Assembly: GCF_048323755.1 (NCBI RefSeq)
Contig: NZ_JBLWFS010000007.1
Span: forward strand, 1 to 64,000
DNA from: Alkalihalobacterium sp048323755
GTDB taxonomy: Bacteria; Bacillota; Bacilli; Bacillales; Bacillaceae_F
Length of the DNA stretch: 64,000 nt
Direction: 5' to 3'
Shown here in pieces: positions 40,982-50,216 of the stretch. Within the stretch, counting starts at the first letter, position 1. Every line of letters begins with the position of its first letter. A model generated the notes under the pieces. The model saw only the letters and a list, made by a program, of their open reading frames with translations. It made no database searches and had not been told where the DNA came from. A program made the position numbers and the translations under genes.

Positions 40982-41590
40982 ACAAAGAGAGTGGTGCAGT
41001 ATTCTAGTCGGCTCTCTATTCTTGAAGGCGGGGCTAAAAATCCGCTAAAGGGCACATCGATGAAGCTCCTTGTGTCGGCTTGAGGCGCCCAGCTTTGGGT
41101 CGGCGCTGGGTGTTAAGGTGTGAGGGCGATCCACAAAGGCATGTGGGCGTTGACCCTCACACCGTGGAGGCCTTATTTTACTGCTGTATGCAGTGCATAC
41201 AAACGGTGGTAACATTAGGTATGAACCTGCTAAGGCAAACTTGGGTAGTTCTGCCAGCAGCGTAGCCTGCCTTGAGTGGAGTTAGAGGGGATTATGGAAG
41301 TGGGCGTAAAGGTTGTCGGCCAACAACGTTTACTCTTTGCCATATGAAATCTGCTCTGCAAAAGAGGATAAAAGAGTAGCAAGGAGCTGTTGAGGAAAAC
41401 TCCTAGACTGTTCGCAAGACATTTAAAGAGGATTGAAGTGTGGACTAAGTGGTAATCCAGTCTAGCGTTTGGTGACGGCGCTAAGATAGGTTTAAAGGGA
41501 AACCGCCAGAGCGGCGACGCTTCGGTACGTATCTGGGAAATCCTACTGGACCTAAGCCACAGCGTTTACTCTTTAAATGACCACTCAGCA
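40982..41590 (+). ncRNA. ole: OLE RNA (ornate, large, extremophilic)
   Basis: About 600 nt without a real ORF but with dense secondary structure, between ispA and oapA, the fixed location of OLE RNA. The ends pair: GAGTGGT (40989-40995) with ACCACTC (41580-41586). GC-rich blocks such as GCGGGGCTAAAAATCCGC near 41028-41045, GGCGCCCAGC with GCGCTGGG near 41082-41110, GTGTGAGGG with CCCTCACAC near 41118-41162, and GGTTGTCGGCCAACAACG near 41311-41328 stand out from the AT-rich surroundings. OLE RNA forms a membrane-bound particle with OapA, linked to stress and Mg2+ tolerance in Halalkalibacterium halodurans. Identity is from context, size and structure; exact ends are estimates. Confidence 0.9.
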
Positions 41591-41671
41591 TTATACATAT
41601 ATATTATAAGTGATGTGTAATGTTGGACTGTGTCTCTTTTAATTTAAAAAGATAGGTGACAAATAATATAA

Positions 41672-42277
41672 ATGAAACACTCATTTATTAAATCCATAAA
41701 TTGGAGTTTAGGAATTGCCGTTATCACACTTGTGTTAGCGGCTATTTTTTCAGTTATATCGACGTTTCTCTTAAGTGGCGTAACTTGGAGCATAGGTATG
41801 CTTATAGTGTTTTTTATTGTATTAATAGGTGTCTTTTTTGATACAATTGGTGTAGCCGCGACCGCTGCTGATGAAGCTCCTTTCCATGCGATGGCTGCAA
41901 GGAAACTAACAGGAGCAAAACATGCTGTAAAAATAACAAGAAACGCAGATCGCTTTGCAAATTTTTGTAATGATGTAATTGGTGATATAGCAGGAATTGT
42001 GAGTGGAACTGCTTCAGCATATGTAGTACTTCAGCTTGCTTTACAGCTTGGACACGGTGAGGAAACGCTATACCAATTCTTTATTTCTGTTTTATTTACA
42101 AGTGTAGTGGCCGCATTAACTGTTGGGGGAAAGTCTATAGGAAAAACGATGGCTATCCAATATTCTACTCCTATTATCTATCAAGTCGGTAGAATATTAT
42201 ATATTTTAGAGGTAAAATTAAAAATAACACTTTTTGTTAATAATGGTAAGAACGGAAAAAGTAAAAAAAAGAGATAA
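41672..42277 (+). CDS. oapA: OLE-associated membrane protein OapA
   Basis: 201-residue membrane protein that binds OLE RNA and holds it at the membrane. Four hydrophobic helices (about 13-36, 40-60, 105-132 and 137-160). The stretch FFDTIGVAATAADEAPFHAM at about 55-74 contains the conserved DxxxxxxxxxxDE acidic pattern, and NADRFANFCNDVIGDIAGI follows; the C terminus is strongly basic (KNGKSKKKR), suitable for RNA contact. Related in part to the DUF21 fold of Mg2+ transporters. Begins 80 bases after OLE and precedes dxs by 25. Confidence 0.9.
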   Translation: MKHSFIKSINWSLGIAVITLVLAAIFSVISTFLLSGVTWSIGMLIVFFIVLIGVFFDTIGVAATAADEAPFHAMAARKLTGAKHAVKITRNADRFANFCNDVIGDIAGIVSGTASAYVVLQLALQLGHGEETLYQFFISVLFTSVVAALTVGGKSIGKTMAIQYSTPIIYQVGRILYILEVKLKITLFVNNGKNGKSKKKR

Positions 42278-42302
42278 GAATAATTGAAAGTGAGGGTTCT
42301 TA

Positions 42303-44192
42303 ATGGAACTTGAAAATATAAAAGACCCTAGTATGTTAAAGCAACTATCCAAATCAGAATTAGAAGAATTAGCATCTGAAATTCGTCACTTTCTAATAGA
42401 AAAGTTATCGGTTACAGGTGGTCACTTAGGTCCTAACTTGGGTGTTGTTGAGCTTACAATGGTTCTACATTACTGTTTAGAAAGTCCGAAAGATAAAATT
42501 ATCTGGGATGTAGGACACCAAGCTTACGTCCATAAAATTCTTACTGGCAGAGCTGACCAGTTTGACACCTTACGTCAATACAAAGGTTTATGTGGTTTTC
42601 CAAAAAGAAGTGAAAGTGAACACGATGTGTGGGAAACTGGACACAGTTCGACTTCTTTATCGGCTGCGATGGGAATGGCAACAGCACGTGACTTAAAAGG
42701 AACGGATGAAACAGTCGTTGCTGTTATTGGTGATGGAGCGTTAACCGGGGGAATGGCTTTAGAAGCATTAAACCATATTGGTCATGAACAAAAAGATATT
42801 ATTGTGATCCTAAATGACAATGAAATGTCTATTGCGCCGAACGTAGGTGCCCTTCACAATGTTTTAGGCCGGTTAAGAACAGCTGGGAAGTATCATAAAG
42901 CTAAAGAAGAATTAGAGATGCTAATTCGAAAAATCCCTGCTTTCGGTGGGAAATTGGCTACAACAGCTGAAAGAGTCAAAGACAGCTTAAAATATTTACT
43001 CGTTTCAGGTATCTTCTTTGAAGAATTAGGATTTACTTATTTAGGACCAGTTGATGGTCATGATTTTGATGACTTACTTGAAAATATGAAGTATGCCAAG
43101 AAGACAAAAGGACCTGTACTCATTCATGTTCTAACGAAAAAAGGAAAAGGCTACGGCCCTGCAGAAAACGATGCAGAAGGAACGTGGCATGGCTTAGGGC
43201 CATATAAGATCGAGTCTGGAGAAGTAGTGAAAAAACCTGGACCACCAAGCTATAGTGGTGTATTTAGTGATACACTTAAAAAAATTGCTAGAGAAGATAA
43301 ACGATTAGTAGCTATTACAGCAGCGATGCCTGGTGGAACAAAGTTGGATAAGTTCGCAACAGAATTTCCTGATCGAATGATTGATGTCGGGATAGCTGAG
43401 CAGCATGCAACAACAATGGCTGGCGGATTAGCTACACAAGGAATAAAGCCTGTATTTGCAGTTTATTCAACATTTTTACAAAGAGGGTATGATCAAGTCG
43501 TACATGATATTTGTCGTCAAAACTTAAATGTTGTGTTTGCAATTGACCGAGCTGGACTTGTAGGTGCAGATGGCGAAACACACCAAGGTGTATTTGATAT
43601 AGCCTACCTTCGTCATCTCCCAAATATGGTAATATTGATGCCAAAAGATGAAAATGAACTTCAACATATGATTTATACGGCAGTGCAATATGACGATGGT
43701 CCGATTGCTGTCCGCTATCCTCGAGGAAATGGTTACGGAATTAAAATGGATGAACAATTGAAGCAAATACCAATTGGAACGTGGGAAGTGCTTGAAGACG
43801 GTAATGATGCCTGTATACTGACATTTGGTACAATGATCCCAGTAGCTGAAGAAGCAGCTCGTCAACTTGCCTTACAAGGAGTATCAGTTAAAATAGTAAA
43901 TGCTCGTTCAGTCAAACCGCTAGATGAGCGGATGTTAACTGAACTTGCGGAAGCTAACATTCCGATCCTTACATTAGAGGAAACGTCTGTACAAGGAAGC
44001 TTTGGAAGTGCAGTACTAGAATTTTTCCACGACCATGATTTCCACAATGTTGTTGTCGAGCGAATGGGCATACCAGATCAGTTTATTGAACATGGTAGTG
44101 TCTCTCAACTACTTGAGGAAATTGGTTTAACCTCGGGGAAAGTTGCAGAAAAAATTACGGCAATGGTCCCTCGAAAAAGACAACGGGCGTAA
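42303..44192 (+). CDS. dxs: 1-deoxy-D-xylulose-5-phosphate synthase
   Basis: First enzyme of the MEP isoprenoid pathway: condenses pyruvate and glyceraldehyde 3-phosphate with thiamine diphosphate. 629 residues. The TPP motif GDGALTGGMALEALNH (about 149-164) with the later NDN, IAEQHATTMAGGLA near 362-375 (catalytic Glu), and the C-terminal transketolase domain. GTGAGGG precedes the ATG. It works with IspA (40014) in the same cluster. Confidence 0.97.
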   Translation: MELENIKDPSMLKQLSKSELEELASEIRHFLIEKLSVTGGHLGPNLGVVELTMVLHYCLESPKDKIIWDVGHQAYVHKILTGRADQFDTLRQYKGLCGFPKRSESEHDVWETGHSSTSLSAAMGMATARDLKGTDETVVAVIGDGALTGGMALEALNHIGHEQKDIIVILNDNEMSIAPNVGALHNVLGRLRTAGKYHKAKEELEMLIRKIPAFGGKLATTAERVKDSLKYLLVSGIFFEELGFTYLGPVDGHDFDDLLENMKYAKKTKGPVLIHVLTKKGKGYGPAENDAEGTWHGLGPYKIESGEVVKKPGPPSYSGVFSDTLKKIAREDKRLVAITAAMPGGTKLDKFATEFPDRMIDVGIAEQHATTMAGGLATQGIKPVFAVYSTFLQRGYDQVVHDICRQNLNVVFAIDRAGLVGADGETHQGVFDIAYLRHLPNMVILMPKDENELQHMIYTAVQYDDGPIAVRYPRGNGYGIKMDEQLKQIPIGTWEVLEDGNDACILTFGTMIPVAEEAARQLALQGVSVKIVNARSVKPLDERMLTELAEANIPILTLEETSVQGSFGSAVLEFFHDHDFHNVVVERMGIPDQFIEHGSVSQLLEEIGLTSGKVAEKITAMVPRKRQRA

Positions 44193-44194
44193 AG

Positions 44195-45013
44195 ATGAGC
44201 AAAAAAGAGCGTATTGATGTTTTATTAGTAGATAAAGGTTTAATTGAAACAAGGGAAAAAGCTAAACGGGCAGTTATGGCGGGTTTAGTCTATGTAGAAA
44301 GTGAACGTATTGACAAGCCTGGAATGAAAATCAGTATAGATGCACCTTTAACCGTTAAAGGAGATGTATTACCTTATGTTAGCCGTGGAGGTTTAAAGCT
44401 TGAAAAAGCGATGAAGGTGTTCGATCTTCAGTTAGAGGGTGCTGTCGTCTTAGATATAGGGGCTTCGACGGGAGGGTTTACCGACTGTGCTCTCCAAAAT
44501 GGCGCAAAAAAAGTGTATGCCTTAGATGTAGGGTATAACCAATTAGCTTGGAAGTTAAGAACAGATGAACGAGTCTGTGTTATGGAGCGAACGAATTTCC
44601 GCTATGTCAAGGCAGAAGATCTAATCCATGGTCTTCCTAACTTTGCAACAATTGATGTCTCTTTTATTTCTTTAAAACTTATTCTTCCTGTTTTAAAAAC
44701 ATTGCTGTTAGAAAACAGTCATGTGATCGCTTTAATAAAACCACAATTTGAAGCAGGGAGAGAAGAAGTAGGTAAAAAGGGGATCGTTCGTGAGGCAAAA
44801 ACTCATATTAAAGTTGTACAAGACATTACAGATTTTTCTAGAAACGAAGGTTATGAAATTGCAGGTATTGACTACTCGCCAATAAAAGGTGGCGAGGGTA
44901 ATATTGAATTCTTGTTACATCTACGATGGAATACCAAAGAAGATATCGTTCCTCCTTCGTTTACTGTAGAAGAAGTTGTAAGTCAAGCACATGAACAATT
45001 GAAGAAAGATTAA
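44195..45013 (+). CDS. yqxC: TlyA-family rRNA methyltransferase YqxC
   Basis: 272-residue protein with an N-terminal S4 RNA-binding domain (ERIDVLLVDKGLIETREKAK) and an FtsJ-like methyltransferase domain with VLDIGASTGGFTDCAL near 86-101. TlyA proteins methylate rRNA 2'-hydroxyls; the old name hemolysin is misleading. Two bases after dxs, so translationally linked. Its stop leads into a terminator. Confidence 0.92.
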   Translation: MSKKERIDVLLVDKGLIETREKAKRAVMAGLVYVESERIDKPGMKISIDAPLTVKGDVLPYVSRGGLKLEKAMKVFDLQLEGAVVLDIGASTGGFTDCALQNGAKKVYALDVGYNQLAWKLRTDERVCVMERTNFRYVKAEDLIHGLPNFATIDVSFISLKLILPVLKTLLLENSHVIALIKPQFEAGREEVGKKGIVREAKTHIKVVQDITDFSRNEGYEIAGIDYSPIKGGEGNIEFLLHLRWNTKEDIVPPSFTVEEVVSQAHEQLKKD

Positions 45014-45047
45014 ACAGAGGAGGCAATAAGCCCCTCTGTTTTTTTTA
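45013..45047 (+). terminator. Terminator after yqxC
   Basis: AACAGAGG (45013-45020) with CCTCTGTT (45033-45040), inner GGC/GCC, and eight T. Confidence 0.93.
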
Positions 45048-45248
45048 GGGTAAGCTGTGTTAAATTATATTGATATCCTTTGATTTTGGTCTCATCGTGT
45101 GAAATGTTAATTCACTTTTTTAACAGCACTTTAGGGTAAGTTGTGATTTTTTATGCAATAGCGAATAAACTTGGGGCTTTATTATTTATACATTAATTAT
45201 TATAAATATTTGTAAATACCTTGAATTCATTGAAGATACATGTAAAAT

Positions 45249-45280
45249 AATGAATATACAATTAGTGAATATTGATTAAA
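45249..45280 (+). promoter_or_regulatory. Candidate ARG boxes before ahrC
   Basis: AATGAATATACAATTAG (45249-45265) and AGTGAATATTGATTAA (45264-45279) resemble the ArgR/AhrC half site TGAATAWWWATTCA. They lie 21 bases before the AhrC start, so autoregulation is likely. The rest of the 45048-45300 gap has two TTTAGGGTAAGYTGTG copies (near 45046 and 45130) and no gene. Confidence 0.4.
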
Positions 45281-45300
45281 TGAATGAGTAGGTGGATGAA

Positions 45301-45750
45301 ATGAATAAAGGACAGCGACATATTAAAATAAGAGAAATTATCACTAATCAAGAAATAGAAACACAAGACGATTTAGTCGAACAACTGAAAACTTCAGGTT
45401 ACAATGTAACACAAGCAACCGTATCACGTGACATTAAGGAGTTACATTTAGTAAAAGTACCGATGATCGATGGTAGGTATAAATATAGCTTACCGGCAGA
45501 TCAACGTTTTAATCCATTGCAAAAGTTAAAAAGAGCACTAATGGATAGCTTTGTAAGTATAGATCGTTCTGAAAATATGATCGTTATGAAAACATTACCA
45601 GGGAATGCTAATTCGATCGGTGCACTGATTGATAATTTGGATTGGAATGAAATTATGGGCACGATTTGTGGAGATGATACAATATTAATCATCTGTAAAC
45701 ATAAAGAGGATAGTCCGAGTATTACTGAACGTTTTTTAGAAATGCTATAG
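45301..45750 (+). CDS. ahrC: Arginine repressor AhrC
   Basis: Arginine-responsive regulator of arginine synthesis and breakdown, 149 residues. N-terminal winged helix (KIREIITNQEIETQDDLVEQ, then TQATVSRDIKELHLVK) and the hexamerising, arginine-binding C-terminal domain with GTICGDDTILIIC near 124. The start is ATG 45301 (MNKGQRHIKIREI); an ATG three codons up lies in the AGGTGG site. A fixed neighbour of recN in Bacilli. Confidence 0.97.
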   Translation: MNKGQRHIKIREIITNQEIETQDDLVEQLKTSGYNVTQATVSRDIKELHLVKVPMIDGRYKYSLPADQRFNPLQKLKRALMDSFVSIDRSENMIVMKTLPGNANSIGALIDNLDWNEIMGTICGDDTILIICKHKEDSPSITERFLEML

Positions 45751-45762
45751 AGGGTGAATGTT

Positions 45763-47454
45763 ATGCTAGTAGAACTGTCCATCAAAAACTTTGCCATTAT
45801 TGACGAGTTAACAGTTTCGTTGAATAAAGGTTTAACTGTACTAACAGGTGAAACAGGTGCAGGAAAATCGATTATTATCGATGCTATCGGCTTGTTAGTC
45901 GGTGGCAGAGGTTCAACTGAATTTATACGGTATGGTGCCAATCGTGCAGAAATTGAAGGATTATTTTCTATTGAACAGGATCATCCTGTAATTGAGAAAG
46001 CAAAGTCACTAGGTATTGATGTTGAAGAGGGAATGATCGTTGTTCGCCGGGATTTAACGACGCACGGAAAGAGTATATGTCGATTAAACGGTAAGTTGGT
46101 GACCTTAGGGATCATTCGAGAAATTGGACAAACGTTAGTTGATATTCATGGCCAGCATGAACATCAAGCTTTACTTCAACAAGAGCGTCATATTTCTTTT
46201 TTAGATAGTTTTGCCAAGAGTTCTTTAAAACCAACGAAAAGTGAATATCAATCGCTATTTAAAAAGTTTAGCAACGTCAAAAATCAATTAGAACAAATGA
46301 ATAAAAATGAACAGGAATTAGCTCATCGCTTAGACCTAATTCAGTATCAATTAAAAGAAATTGAAAAAGCAGATTTAAGACCGCAAGAAGATGAAGGTTT
46401 ATTAGTAGAAAAACTAAAGTTAGCTAATAACGAGAAGCTTTATAAAGCTCTTCATGATAGCTACAACAGCCTTTACGGTGAAGGGAAGGGGCTGGATTGG
46501 ATACATAATGCTTTAAGTCATGTGGAAGAAGCAGCAGGAATAGATCCTGAATTACAATCGCTTGTCGAAACAGTTTCTAACTGTTATTACTTACTTGAAG
46601 AAGCATCTTTTACATTAAGCCATCAATTTGAGAATTTAGAATTTGATCCAAAACGTCTTGAAATGATTGAAACTCGGTTGAATGAAATTAGCTTTTTAAA
46701 AAAGAAATATGGTACATCTGTTAATGAAATTTTAGAATATGCTGCAAAAGTTGAAGATGAACTCGATACTCTCGTGAATAAGGAAGATCGAATTCAAAGT
46801 TTGCAAATTGAATTAGATGCGCTTCGATTAGATCTTGAAGTTGAAGCAAATGCATTATCAGCAATTAGAAAAAAAACGGCAATGCAATTAAGTGATGCTG
46901 TTCATGAACAATTACAAGCTCTCTACATGGAAAAAACAAAATTTTCAGTTGAAATGAATAAATTACCAAATGGTCGATTTACAGAAGAAGGCGTGGATAC
47001 TGCTGAATTTTATTTATCACCTAATCCAGGTGAACCATTAAAACCGTTGTCAAAAGTAGCCTCTGGCGGGGAAATTTCGAGAATAATGTTAGCTATGAAA
47101 ACCATTTTTTCTTCAGGGCAAGGAGTTACTTCATTAATCTTTGATGAAGTAGATACTGGAGTGAGTGGCAGGGTAGCACAAGCTATCGCAGAGAAGATAC
47201 ATCAAATCGCAACAAAATCTCAAGTATTGTGTATTACTCATCTTCCACAAGTTGCAGCAATGGCAGACCAACATTTATATATATGCAAACAGCAAATCGA
47301 GGAAAGAACGAAAACCAATGTTAGGCAACTTTCAAATGAAGAAAAGGTTGATGAAATTGCAAGGATGATTTCGGGCGTTGAAGTGACTGAACTTACGAAG
47401 GAACACGCTAATGAATTACTACTATTAGCAGAGCAAATAAAAACCAATACATGA
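45763..47454 (+). CDS. recN: DNA repair ATPase RecN
   Basis: 563-residue SMC-like protein that gathers at double-strand breaks. Walker A TGETGAGKSIIIDAIG near residues 29-44, a central coiled coil (about 160-380), the signature SKVASGGEISRIMLA near 430-444 and Walker B LIFDEVDTGVSG near 466-477. I chose ATG 45763 since AGAGGGTG lies just upstream; GTG 45754 is inside that site. Confidence 0.96.
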   Translation: MLVELSIKNFAIIDELTVSLNKGLTVLTGETGAGKSIIIDAIGLLVGGRGSTEFIRYGANRAEIEGLFSIEQDHPVIEKAKSLGIDVEEGMIVVRRDLTTHGKSICRLNGKLVTLGIIREIGQTLVDIHGQHEHQALLQQERHISFLDSFAKSSLKPTKSEYQSLFKKFSNVKNQLEQMNKNEQELAHRLDLIQYQLKEIEKADLRPQEDEGLLVEKLKLANNEKLYKALHDSYNSLYGEGKGLDWIHNALSHVEEAAGIDPELQSLVETVSNCYYLLEEASFTLSHQFENLEFDPKRLEMIETRLNEISFLKKKYGTSVNEILEYAAKVEDELDTLVNKEDRIQSLQIELDALRLDLEVEANALSAIRKKTAMQLSDAVHEQLQALYMEKTKFSVEMNKLPNGRFTEEGVDTAEFYLSPNPGEPLKPLSKVASGGEISRIMLAMKTIFSSGQGVTSLIFDEVDTGVSGRVAQAIAEKIHQIATKSQVLCITHLPQVAAMADQHLYICKQQIEERTKTNVRQLSNEEKVDEIARMISGVEVTELTKEHANELLLLAEQIKTNT

Positions 47455-47485
47455 AAAGTCAGCCAAATAAGGCTGGCTTTTTATT
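47455..47485 (+). terminator. Terminator of recN
   Basis: AAAGTCAGCC (47455-47464), six-base loop, GGCTGGCTTTTT with one G-U. Directly after the stop codon. Confidence 0.9.
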
Positions 47486-47577
47486 TAGATCAGCGGTTAT
47501 AAATGACTTAAAACAAGGCAACATTAGTAATACAGCAAACATGGAGGTGTGTGTAAGGAGCGAGGAGAGTGAATTAG

Positions 47578-48900
47578 TTGTATTCAGAACAAATTAGAAA
47601 AATTATAGGAACAATTCTCCTTGTTTTTGTCATCGGTATTGGCTTTTATAAGCCTGTACATGAGTGGATTAACATTCCTTCTCAAGTAGTAGTATTTGAA
47701 GGAGTGGAACAACAATTAGTTAAATCAGCACCTGAATTAGGAAACCTCACAGCTCAGACAGACCAGGATCATCTCAGGTTTAATACGATTAACCATGATG
47801 AAGAACAGGCTGCTATAACTGTAATAGCCCAAGGGCAAGGGGATGGTGAGGTGACAGTTCAGTCAGGGTCTTTGCCTGTAAAGAAAGTAGATGTCAAAGT
47901 TTTGCCGGAAATTAAAGTTATACCTGGAGGCCAATCAATAGGAGTTAAATTAAACACAGATGGAGTTTTAGTCGTAGGACATCATTTAATTCAAACAGAT
48001 GATGGAGAGGAATCACCCGGTGAGATTGCTGGAATTGAAGTAGGTGACATGATTACAGAAATTAATGGTGAAAAGATAACGAGAATGAGCCAAGTGGCAG
48101 CGTTTGTTCAAGAAGCCGGTGAAAAAGATGAGAAACTGGACATTCAAGTTAAACGTGATAAGAAAACGTTGCAAAAAAAATTGTTACCATTAAAGGCTAA
48201 GGGAGAAAGTTCGTATCGATTAGGACTATATATTCGAGATTCCGCTGCTGGAGTAGGAACATTAACTTTCTATGATCCAAAGTCAAAGAAATACGGTGCG
48301 TTAGGTCATGTTATTTCTGATGTTGATACGAAAAAACCAATTGTTGTCCATGATGGGCAAATCATACGATCTTCGGTTACTTCGATAGAAAAAGGGAGCA
48401 ACGGTGATCCAGGGGAAAAATTAGCAAGTTTTTCCGACCAACGACATGTATTAGGTAGTATAACTAAAAATAGTTCATTTGGAATCTTTGGTGAATTAAA
48501 TTCACCAGAAGAAGTAAAGAACGATTTGATCGACAAAGAAATGCCAATTACATTATCTTCGCAGGTTAAAGAAGGACCAGCGAAAATTTTAACCGTCGTT
48601 GAAGGGGAAAAAGTCCAAGAGTACGATATAGAAATTATTAGTTCGACCCCTCAAAAGTACCCTGCTACAAAAGGGCTAGTTCTAAAAGTTACTGACAAAG
48701 ACTTAATCGAAGCTACAGGCGGAATTGTACAAGGGATGAGCGGTAGCCCGATCATACAAGATGGAAAAGTAGTCGGAGCTGTGACACATGTATTTGTTAA
48801 TGATCCAACATCTGGCTATGGGTGTCATATTGAATGGATGCTACAAGAAGCTGGTATTGATATTTATGAAAAGAAAGATGACAGTGCGAAGGCGAGCTAA
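47578..48900 (+). CDS. spoIVB: SpoIVB signalling serine peptidase
   Basis: 440-residue forespore protease that crosses to the intermembrane space and cleaves SpoIVFA, which activates sigma-K in the mother cell. N-terminal helix (IGTILLVFVIGIGFY, about 10-24), a PDZ domain (about 145-205), and the S55 peptidase domain with GALGHVISDVD (His near 243) and GMSGSP (catalytic Ser near 390). The start is TTG 47578, with AGGAGAG upstream. The final codons and the stop build the terminator hairpin. Followed by spo0A, as in other Bacilli. Confidence 0.96.
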   Translation: MYSEQIRKIIGTILLVFVIGIGFYKPVHEWINIPSQVVVFEGVEQQLVKSAPELGNLTAQTDQDHLRFNTINHDEEQAAITVIAQGQGDGEVTVQSGSLPVKKVDVKVLPEIKVIPGGQSIGVKLNTDGVLVVGHHLIQTDDGEESPGEIAGIEVGDMITEINGEKITRMSQVAAFVQEAGEKDEKLDIQVKRDKKTLQKKLLPLKAKGESSYRLGLYIRDSAAGVGTLTFYDPKSKKYGALGHVISDVDTKKPIVVHDGQIIRSSVTSIEKGSNGDPGEKLASFSDQRHVLGSITKNSSFGIFGELNSPEEVKNDLIDKEMPITLSSQVKEGPAKILTVVEGEKVQEYDIEIISSTPQKYPATKGLVLKVTDKDLIEATGGIVQGMSGSPIIQDGKVVGAVTHVFVNDPTSGYGCHIEWMLQEAGIDIYEKKDDSAKAS

Positions 48901-48914
48901 GCTCGTCTTTTTTT
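48891..48914 (+). terminator. Terminator of spoIVB
   Basis: GGCGAGC (48891-48897) pairs with GCTCGTC (48901-48907); the three-base loop is the TAA stop codon; seven T follow. Confidence 0.85.
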
Positions 48915-49157
48915 ATGCTAAGAAGTGTGCTTAGCTTTACATTTCATCGGTCTCGAGGTCCATTACCTCCTGAAACACTCACCAAAAAGGACAAGATTGC
49001 TTGATGATTAAAAAATATCTTTCACTTTTCACTTTTCTTTTTGGAGCTTTAACAAAAACCGTCTATATCTTACAATTTATTTATGATACGATTAATAATA
49101 AGTCAATGTAGACATATAATTGAAATGTATTGCAAAAACAACAACAAATAAAGAATT

Positions 49158-49182
49158 TTCGACAAAAGTGTAATATATTACA
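49158..49182 (+). promoter_or_regulatory. 0A box and adjacent palindrome upstream of spo0A
   Basis: TTCGACA (49158-49164) is a perfect 0A box (TGTCGAA) on the minus strand. TGTAATATATTACA (49169-49182), a perfect palindrome, follows. Confidence 0.6.
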
Positions 49183-49270
49183 TTTTTAATATCGAAAAAG
49201 ATCGAATTTTATATTATAACGCATTTGTTTCATAAAAAACAATATTTTTTTAGAGAAATTTAGAAATTTT

Positions 49271-49297
49271 AAAGGAGTTTTAATAACGGTGTCGAAA
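49271..49297 (+). promoter_or_regulatory. Sigma-H promoter with overlapping 0A box
   Basis: AAAGGAGTT (49271-49279) and GTCGAAA (49291-49297), 11 bases apart, match the sigma-H form (RnAGGAwWW, RnnGAAT) with one change. TGTCGAA (49290-49296), a perfect 0A box, covers the -10. Matches the known dual control of spo0A; the 48915-49361 gap has no gene. Confidence 0.6.
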
Positions 49298-49361
49298 TTG
49301 TTGTTTGGAACATATACTTTGACATTTATTTTATTACTATAGAAGTTGAGGAGGACGTCGT

Positions 49362-50159
49362 GTGCAAAAGGTGAAGGTATGTATAGCTGATGATAACCGA
49401 GAGTTGGTTGGTTTATTAAATGAGTATATTTCTGCTCAAGATGATATGGAAGTTGTAGGGGTGGCTTACAATGGTCAGGAGTGTTTAAAGATTGTAGAAG
49501 AAAAACAGCCTGATGTACTTATTCTTGATATTATTATGCCTCATTTAGATGGCTTAGCGGTATTAGAGAAGATGAATCAATTGGGGCTTAAGAAAAAAAC
49601 AAACATCATTATGTTGACTGCTTTTGGTCAAGAAGATGTTACAAAGAAGGCAGTGGATTTAGGGGCCTCTTATTACATCCTTAAACCGTTTGATATGGAT
49701 ACACTTATTTCAAACATTCGCGAAATTAGTGGCCAAAAGCAAACATTTATTCAAAATACAGTTTCTTATCAACAGCAAACACAATATAAGTCTCCAACAA
49801 AAGAATTTAATTTAGATGCGAGCATAACAAATATTATCCATGAGATTGGAGTTCCGGCTCATATTAAAGGGTATATGTATTTGAGAGAAGCGATTACTAT
49901 GGTGTATAACGATATTGAACTATTAGGCTCAATTACAAAGGTGTTATATCCAGACATTGCAAAGAAATTTAATACGACAGCAAGTCGTGTAGAACGTGCG
50001 ATTCGCCATGCGATTGAAGTCGCATGGAGCCGTGGGAACATCGATTCCATTTCGTCACTATTTGGTTACACAGTGAGCCACTCAAAAGCAAAACCAACGA
50101 ATAGTGAATTTATCGCAATGGTTGCTGATAAATTAAGAATTGAACATAAGGTAAGTTGA
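49362..50159 (+). CDS. spo0A: Master sporulation regulator Spo0A
   Basis: Response regulator at the end of the phosphorelay, 265 residues. Receiver domain 1-125 with D10, D11, phosphorylated D56 (LILDIIMPHLDG), T86-region MLTAFGQED and K108-region ILKPFD; hinge; DNA-binding domain 150-265 with NTTASRVERAIRHAIEVAW as recognition helix. GTG start, as in B. subtilis, with GAGGAGGACG upstream. Confidence 0.98.
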   Translation: MQKVKVCIADDNRELVGLLNEYISAQDDMEVVGVAYNGQECLKIVEEKQPDVLILDIIMPHLDGLAVLEKMNQLGLKKKTNIIMLTAFGQEDVTKKAVDLGASYYILKPFDMDTLISNIREISGQKQTFIQNTVSYQQQTQYKSPTKEFNLDASITNIIHEIGVPAHIKGYMYLREAITMVYNDIELLGSITKVLYPDIAKKFNTTASRVERAIRHAIEVAWSRGNIDSISSLFGYTVSHSKAKPTNSEFIAMVADKLRIEHKVS

Positions 50160-50177
50160 AAGGATCGAAAATAGATA

Positions 50178-50216
50178 AAAGAGGCTGACTGTAGAGTTAG
50201 CCTCTTTATTTTTGTT
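50178..50216. terminator. Terminator between spo0A and the 50206 gene
   Basis: AAAGAGGCTGACT (50178-50190) with AGTTAGCCTCTTT (50195-50207), one G-U. Followed by T-rich sequence; the stop of the converging small gene lies in the 3' arm. Confidence 0.85.

Noticed and set aside
41080..41265. 61-codon frame inside the OLE RNA
   Set aside because: It has no ribosome binding site, odd composition, and lies wholly within the structured RNA.
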